Shown one piece after another: positions 60,473-64,000 of a stretch of DNA of 64,000 nt. Numbering within the stretch: position 1 is the stretch's first letter; each line of letters starts with the position of its first letter. The DNA lies in contig NC_064225.1 of NCBI RefSeq assembly GCF_023101765.2, positions 1,240,001-1,304,000 of the forward strand, in the 5' to 3' direction. The DNA is from Spodoptera frugiperda (lineage: Eukaryota > Arthropoda > Insecta > Lepidoptera > Noctuidae). Below the pieces are notes generated by a model. It had not been told where the DNA came from, did not search any database, and was given only the letters and a program-made list of their open reading frames with translations. The position numbers and the translations under genes were made by a program.

Positions 60473-60752
60473 ATGGTATAAGCCTGTAAATAAGCAGATG
60501 GATCACCTAATGGTAAGCAGTTATTTTGCTCATGGATATCCGAGGCGTTACAAGTGTGTTGCCGGCCTTATGGGGTTTAGGAATTTAAAGGTTGTTGGGG
60601 AATTTGGAAGATTCGGAAAGGGGCTCCGGTAATAATTTAACTCACACAAAAAAAAAACCCAAGCGTTGTATCACGTCGTTTTTCTGTGAGGTCGTGGTAC
60701 CACTCCCGTCGAGCGTGCCCATTCGTGCCGAAACATTGTTCTTCCACACTTA
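60473..60752 (-). mobile_element. Retroposon family A, near full length
   Basis: TTGTATGGTATAAGCCTGTAA, GATCACCTAATGGTAAGC, GGTTGTTGGGGAATTTGG, GTATCACGTCGTTTTTCTG, CCACTCCCGTCGAGCGTG, ending CTTCCACACTTAG at the 5' head. Confidence 0.75.
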
Positions 60753-61452
60753 GCATGACTCTCCACGGTTATTTTAATATTACAAACAGACACTCCAATT
60801 TAATTCAGTAGTCTAGATCCTTCACACATTCTGTGTTCACATGTTTTTTTCTCATCTAGTAAGTAATCTTGTAAATCCCGAAAAGACCAATAAATGCCAT
60901 ACACAATACTAATCTCCAAAATCACAAAATTTAATATCACTTTTTTCAACTCAGTGATCAAAGTAGAGACTCTCAGCATTTGACCTTGGCTCCAATGAAG
61001 CAGGCACAAAATATTTGACCTTTCTAATGTAATATATAATATCATACTATATTTTGGCGACCCTACTCAAATTAGTCGGCGAGTATTACAATTTATTCGC
61101 GAAGCTTATTTTTATAGGCGACGAAACGGTCCCTTGGATTTTTTCACCTTATTTCGTTCGTTCGTTGGATCGTGTCGACGTTACCCGTGTGTAATGAGAA
61201 TTTTCGACGATCCGTTTTATTTTGTTTCGAGTTTGTCTTTCGAGATATTTTTACTTTTATGTCACAGGAAATTCGTGTATAAGTTAATTATGGTATGAGT
61301 GGTTATGTGAATGACGAAATAATCTGCGTATTTGATGGTTTTTTTTTAAATTCATTGAAAAATATAGCAGTTTGGATGTGTGATGATGCCTAAATGGAAA
61401 GAATGTTAGAAGAAGATTACATCATCTTCTATGTCAATCTATGTAATGGGCT
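60753..61452. other. Long non-coding stretch
   Basis: No recurring repeat or supported gene. The 81-codon minus-strand frame at 60800-61045 has no domain. Confidence 0.35.
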
Positions 61453-61798
61453 TTTCCACCAGAGATGTGCTATGCTACGTTGCTGTGGATGCGTTTGGCT
61501 TCTACCAGTCATATTTATTGGTAAACATAACTTAGGACTGGTGAAAACGGACACAGCTAAGGTACCTATGTTTTTTTTTATATGGAAAGATACGTGCTAT
61601 GGATGGCTTCCCTACTATCGATATTTCGCATACTTCAGCTGCGTATCTTCCTCGCACAGATTAGGATCGATTTCTAGAACATAGTACTCGCATAGCATCG
61701 CATAGCATAGTTTTGTATCAGTGAAAACAGTCAAATAGTTTTACAGCTTAGCTATTACATCTTCATAGTATAACTACATAGGACATCTCTGGTAGAAG
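61453..61798. mobile_element. MITE-like family F, complete
   Basis: Tips TTCCACCAGAGATGTGCTATG and CATAGGACATCTCTGGTAGAA. Internal GTTGCTGTGGATGCGTTTGG, AACATAACTTAGGACTGGTG, AACAGTCAAATAGTTTTACAG. About 346 bp with no coding frame. Confidence 0.7.
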
Positions 61799-62480
61799 AG
61801 CACCATATAGGGACAGCAACTGCACCACTATAAACTATCACTGGGAATTCCAAAATCCGAAAGAATAAGTTTTGGTGGTTCTTCTTTGAGAAGTGGGATA
61901 AGAATGGTCTCTCCATTCAAAAATAATTTGATTTCAATAAACTTACCAACTCAATATTAACCCCAATCGAGAAATTAAACCATTTTTTACTCTGAAATAA
62001 AATATTTACCAATTCTCTCTCCACTAAAGTTTATCGGGTCAGCTAGTAATAAATACAGCGAAAAATATTAGCCCAGTCTGTTTAATATAACGCTCGTAAG
62101 TAAGGAACGCTGAGAGCCAATAAAGCAATATTTGAGGAGATGAAAAAAGAGCAAAAATGGTAAAAACTCAAGCAAACTTGGCTTTAGGCCAGGGAGTATA
62201 AAAAGAAATTGCAAGTATACTGTCCTTCTGAATCAAGCATCTAGATTGTTTGGGAAACTGGTATGGTTGTAAATTAATGAGGCGTGGACTGAATGAGTCG
62301 ATGCTATAAGATTCTTCCGTTTACAGTAATTGACAAAGGGACAACTGCCAAAATTAGTGTTTTACATAGTATAGAATAGAAGAGTCGACGAACGGCGATG
62401 GCGACGACGAACGGACTGCGATCGATCATATAAGTGATGATTACATCTAGACATCCGCAATACCAGAGTTATTTGTTTTC
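61799..62480. other. Non-coding stretch
   Basis: AAGTTTATCGGGTCAGCTAG|T at 62030-62049 has the form of a Helitron-type 3' end, but I cannot find the left end. No gene supported. Confidence 0.3.
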
Positions 62481-62616
62481 TGAAGGGAACCTGGATGTCT
62501 TCAAGGCCCAATTGAATATGTTGCTTATGGAAAGACGTGTTTCATCGTAGGCCGTATCGTTGCTTACCATCAAGCGACATAGTGGCCAAACGTCGACTTA
62601 TCAAATATAAGAGGGA
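62481..62616 (+). mobile_element. Diverged retroposon 3' part
   Basis: GAACCTGGATGTCTTCAAGGC, AAGACGTGTTTCATCGTAGG and CATCGTTGCTTACCATCAAG type words, with GTGGCCAAACG at the end, follow the order of a moth LINE/SINE 3' region that I cannot name. Confidence 0.35.
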
Positions 62617-62636
62617 GAGAGAGAATATAATGTTGT

Positions 62637-62862
62637 ACGGGGGGTAATTTATCCAATGACTTCTTTTGCCTCGGGCGAGGCATAAGGGAGTGTCAGACTC
62701 TTACTGACTAATAACCACTCCGTTCCTACTCCTGCTTTTCGAACCGGAGCCCCGGTAAAACTGCTAGGTAGTCTACAGCTTCGAATCAGGCATCAGCCTT
62801 ACTGGGCCCCACACTGTGATGGTCTGATGGCTTTTTGAGGCGCGTGCCTAACGTTACGCGCT
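62637..62862 (-). mobile_element. Retroposon family D
   Basis: GGGGGGTAATTTATCCAATG, TCGGGCGAGGCATAAGGG, TACTCCTGCTTTTCGAACCGG, CAGCCTTACTGGGCCCCAC, GGCGCGTGCCTAACG. Confidence 0.75.
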
Positions 62863-63099
62863 GTACACACGATAATCTTTTAGATATGTGTACCATAATA
62901 TGACGAAATACAATGCCAATTGATTTTTACCAAATTATGTGCGAATATAAAGTAGAAATTAATAGATAATAGACATAATATAAATAGAAAGCAATACGAG
63001 ACTTATAGTAAAGATTTCACAAATCAAAACACCCAATACCAATAGCATTTAGAAACCAGAACAATCGGATTACTAAGGTCTTAGTCTTGATTGCCTGGG
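62863..63099. other. Non-coding stretch
   Basis: AT-rich; nothing recognised. Confidence 0.3.
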
Positions 63100-63117
63100 A
63101 AAGTGATATTACATTTT

Positions 63118-63441
63118 CAGTACGGTACCCATAATACGAGTTTGCTTTACGTTGAACGAAAACGAAATGAGAGCGCGTTCAGCGCTGTGATTGTTTTTTT
63201 TTAAGGGCGAAAAATCATCCAGTGATTTTCGCGCTTTGGGCGAGGCGAAAGAGTGTGTCAGACTCTTACTGACTAAAAACCACCCCGTTGCTACTCCTGC
63301 TTTTCAAGCCGGGGCCCCGGTAAACCCGCTAGGTAGTCCGCAGCTCCGGAGGTAGTCCACAGTTCCGGATTTGACTGGTGCGAATAAATCAGTGCTGATC
63401 GCGCTCTTGTTTCGACGTAAAACCAACTTGTACTAAGGCTT
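63118..63441. repeat. CCAAT-palindrome MITE, family E, split by family D
   Basis: Left half 63118-63193 (ACGAGTTTGCTTTACGTTGAA, GAGCGCGTTCAGCGCTGTG), right half 63378-63441 (GGTGCGAATAAATCAG, GCGCTCTTGTTTCGACG, CCAACTTGTACTAAGGC). Confidence 0.65.
63194..63377 (-). mobile_element. Retroposon family D inside family E
   Basis: TTTTTTTTTAAGGGCGAAAAA, TTTGGGCGAGGCGAAAGAG, GGGGCCCCGGTAAACCC. GGTAGTCCGCAGCTCCGG is repeated as GGTAGTCCACAGTTCCGG at the end, a private duplication. Confidence 0.75.
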
Positions 63442-63532
63442 CTAATTTACAAATTCTCTTCTACTGAGTCTACGTATGTAGTGAAGAATAACAAGCCCCA
63501 TGTTATGTATGTCCAACATATGTTTGTTAGTT

Positions 63533-63762
63533 AAAGTGATATAACATTTTCAGTACTACGAGTATGCTTTACGTTGAACAGCGCCGTGATTGGCTAGCGC
63601 GAATAAACCAACCAATCAGAGTGCAGAACGCGCTCTTGTTTCGACGTAAAACCAACTTGTACTAAGGCCTCTGATTTACAAATTCTCTTCTACTGAGTCT
63701 ATGTATGTGGTGGAGAATAACAAGCCTCATGTTATGTATGTCCAACATATGTTTGTTTGTTT
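63533..63762. repeat. Tandem duplication, unit 2
   Basis: AAAGTGATATAACATTTTCAG, a compact family E MITE at 63551-63670 (GATTGGCTAGCGCG, AACCAACCAATCAGAGTGC), then TTACAAATTCTCTTCTACTG and GTATGTCCAACATATGTTTG. It has no family D insert. Confidence 0.7.
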
Positions 63763-64000
63763 ACAACGGTCCGGGACGAGTTTTCTAGGTCACCGATATT
63801 GTGTTTGTTACAACAAAGTGCGTCACTTCAAACATATCCAACTTCTTGATTGTTTTGACATGGTTTCATACATGGATAAAAGAAAGAGACTGGATTGGCC
63901 TTGTGGGCGGGCCACGCGTGCCGAGGGTGCGAACGAACGTGCATACCGTTGTCATAACGCTCAAATGTTCATACTTACCGGCTAGCAATCGCTGTCATGT
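63763..64000. other. Window end, no gene supported
   Basis: The last frame (63701-63985) begins at a GTG-type start within the duplicated repeat and has no domain. The sequence continues beyond the window. Confidence 0.35.

Larger units (their letters stand above)
63100..63531. repeat. Tandem duplication, unit 1
   Basis: Begins AAGTGATATTACATTTTCAG, holds a family E MITE split by a family D copy, then TTACAAATTCTCTTCTACTG and GTATGTCCAACATATGTTTG. Unit 2 repeats it in the same order. Confidence 0.7.

Noticed and set aside
1..64000. CRISPR arrays, operons, ribosome binding sites, riboswitches
   Set aside because: No regularly spaced short repeats and no bacterial gene layout; the window is eukaryotic.

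Overview
The window reads as nuclear DNA of a moth, probably an owlet moth (Noctuidae-like). It is AT-rich and gene-poor, and it is full of retroposons ending in poly(A), tRNA-headed SINEs, Lep1-type Helitron ends and short inverted-repeat elements of kinds familiar from lepidopteran genomes. There are no bacterial features. Most short open frames are chance frames, or frames inside repeats, that begin with TTG, GTG or CTG. This assignment is an inference from repeat style and from protein families (ZAD zinc finger, R1-like and Jockey/CR1-like LINEs). The species is not identified.

Three coding units are convincing. (1) At 12118-15036 (+) is a long intact ORF2 of a Jockey/CR1-group LINE (endonuclease plus reverse transcriptase). 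Its 5' end is cut off and it has an (AAAT)n tail. (2) At 16384-17658 (+) is a single-exon ZAD plus six C2H2 zinc-finger gene, the only convincing host gene. (3) At about 29831-39353 (-) is an apparently complete, very long R1-like LINE. It has intact ORF1 (coiled coils, RRM-like region, three zinc knuckles) and intact ORF2. ORF2 runs through endonuclease, reverse transcriptase, RNase H and a Cys/His knuckle, and continues for another roughly 760 residues. That extension ends in a complete superfamily-1 helicase of the kind found in plus-strand RNA viruses. A weaker host candidate is an 88-codon secreted-protein-like frame on the minus strand at 48491-48757, which overlaps a near-perfect RNA hairpin.

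The rest is a layered repeat landscape. Retroposon family A ends in CCATAAAA, and its best copies carry poly(A) and a target duplication. Retroposon family D has a head near GGGCCCAGTAGGGCTGATG and a poly(A) end. There are three tRNA-like SINE families (1, 2 and 3), each with a recognisable B box. Inverted-repeat families are called E (CCAAT palindrome), F, G, K, L and M, and there is one Harbinger-like palindrome with TTA duplications. Helitron-like ends and short 3' stubs of RTE-like LINEs are also present. Several nested insertions give a relative order: D inside F, SINE 2 inside SINE 1, a 76-bp LINE stub inside G, D inside one unit of a tandem duplication, and A inside a duplicated segment just 3' of the zinc-finger gene.

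The most notable object is the helicase-bearing LINE. To my knowledge R1 LINEs with a virus-like SF1 helicase have been reported in insects, so the fusion itself is not new. This copy has both ORFs intact, a definable target duplication in a small minisatellite, and about 430 residues between RNase H and helicase that I cannot assign. All calls were made by reading; no alignments were run.
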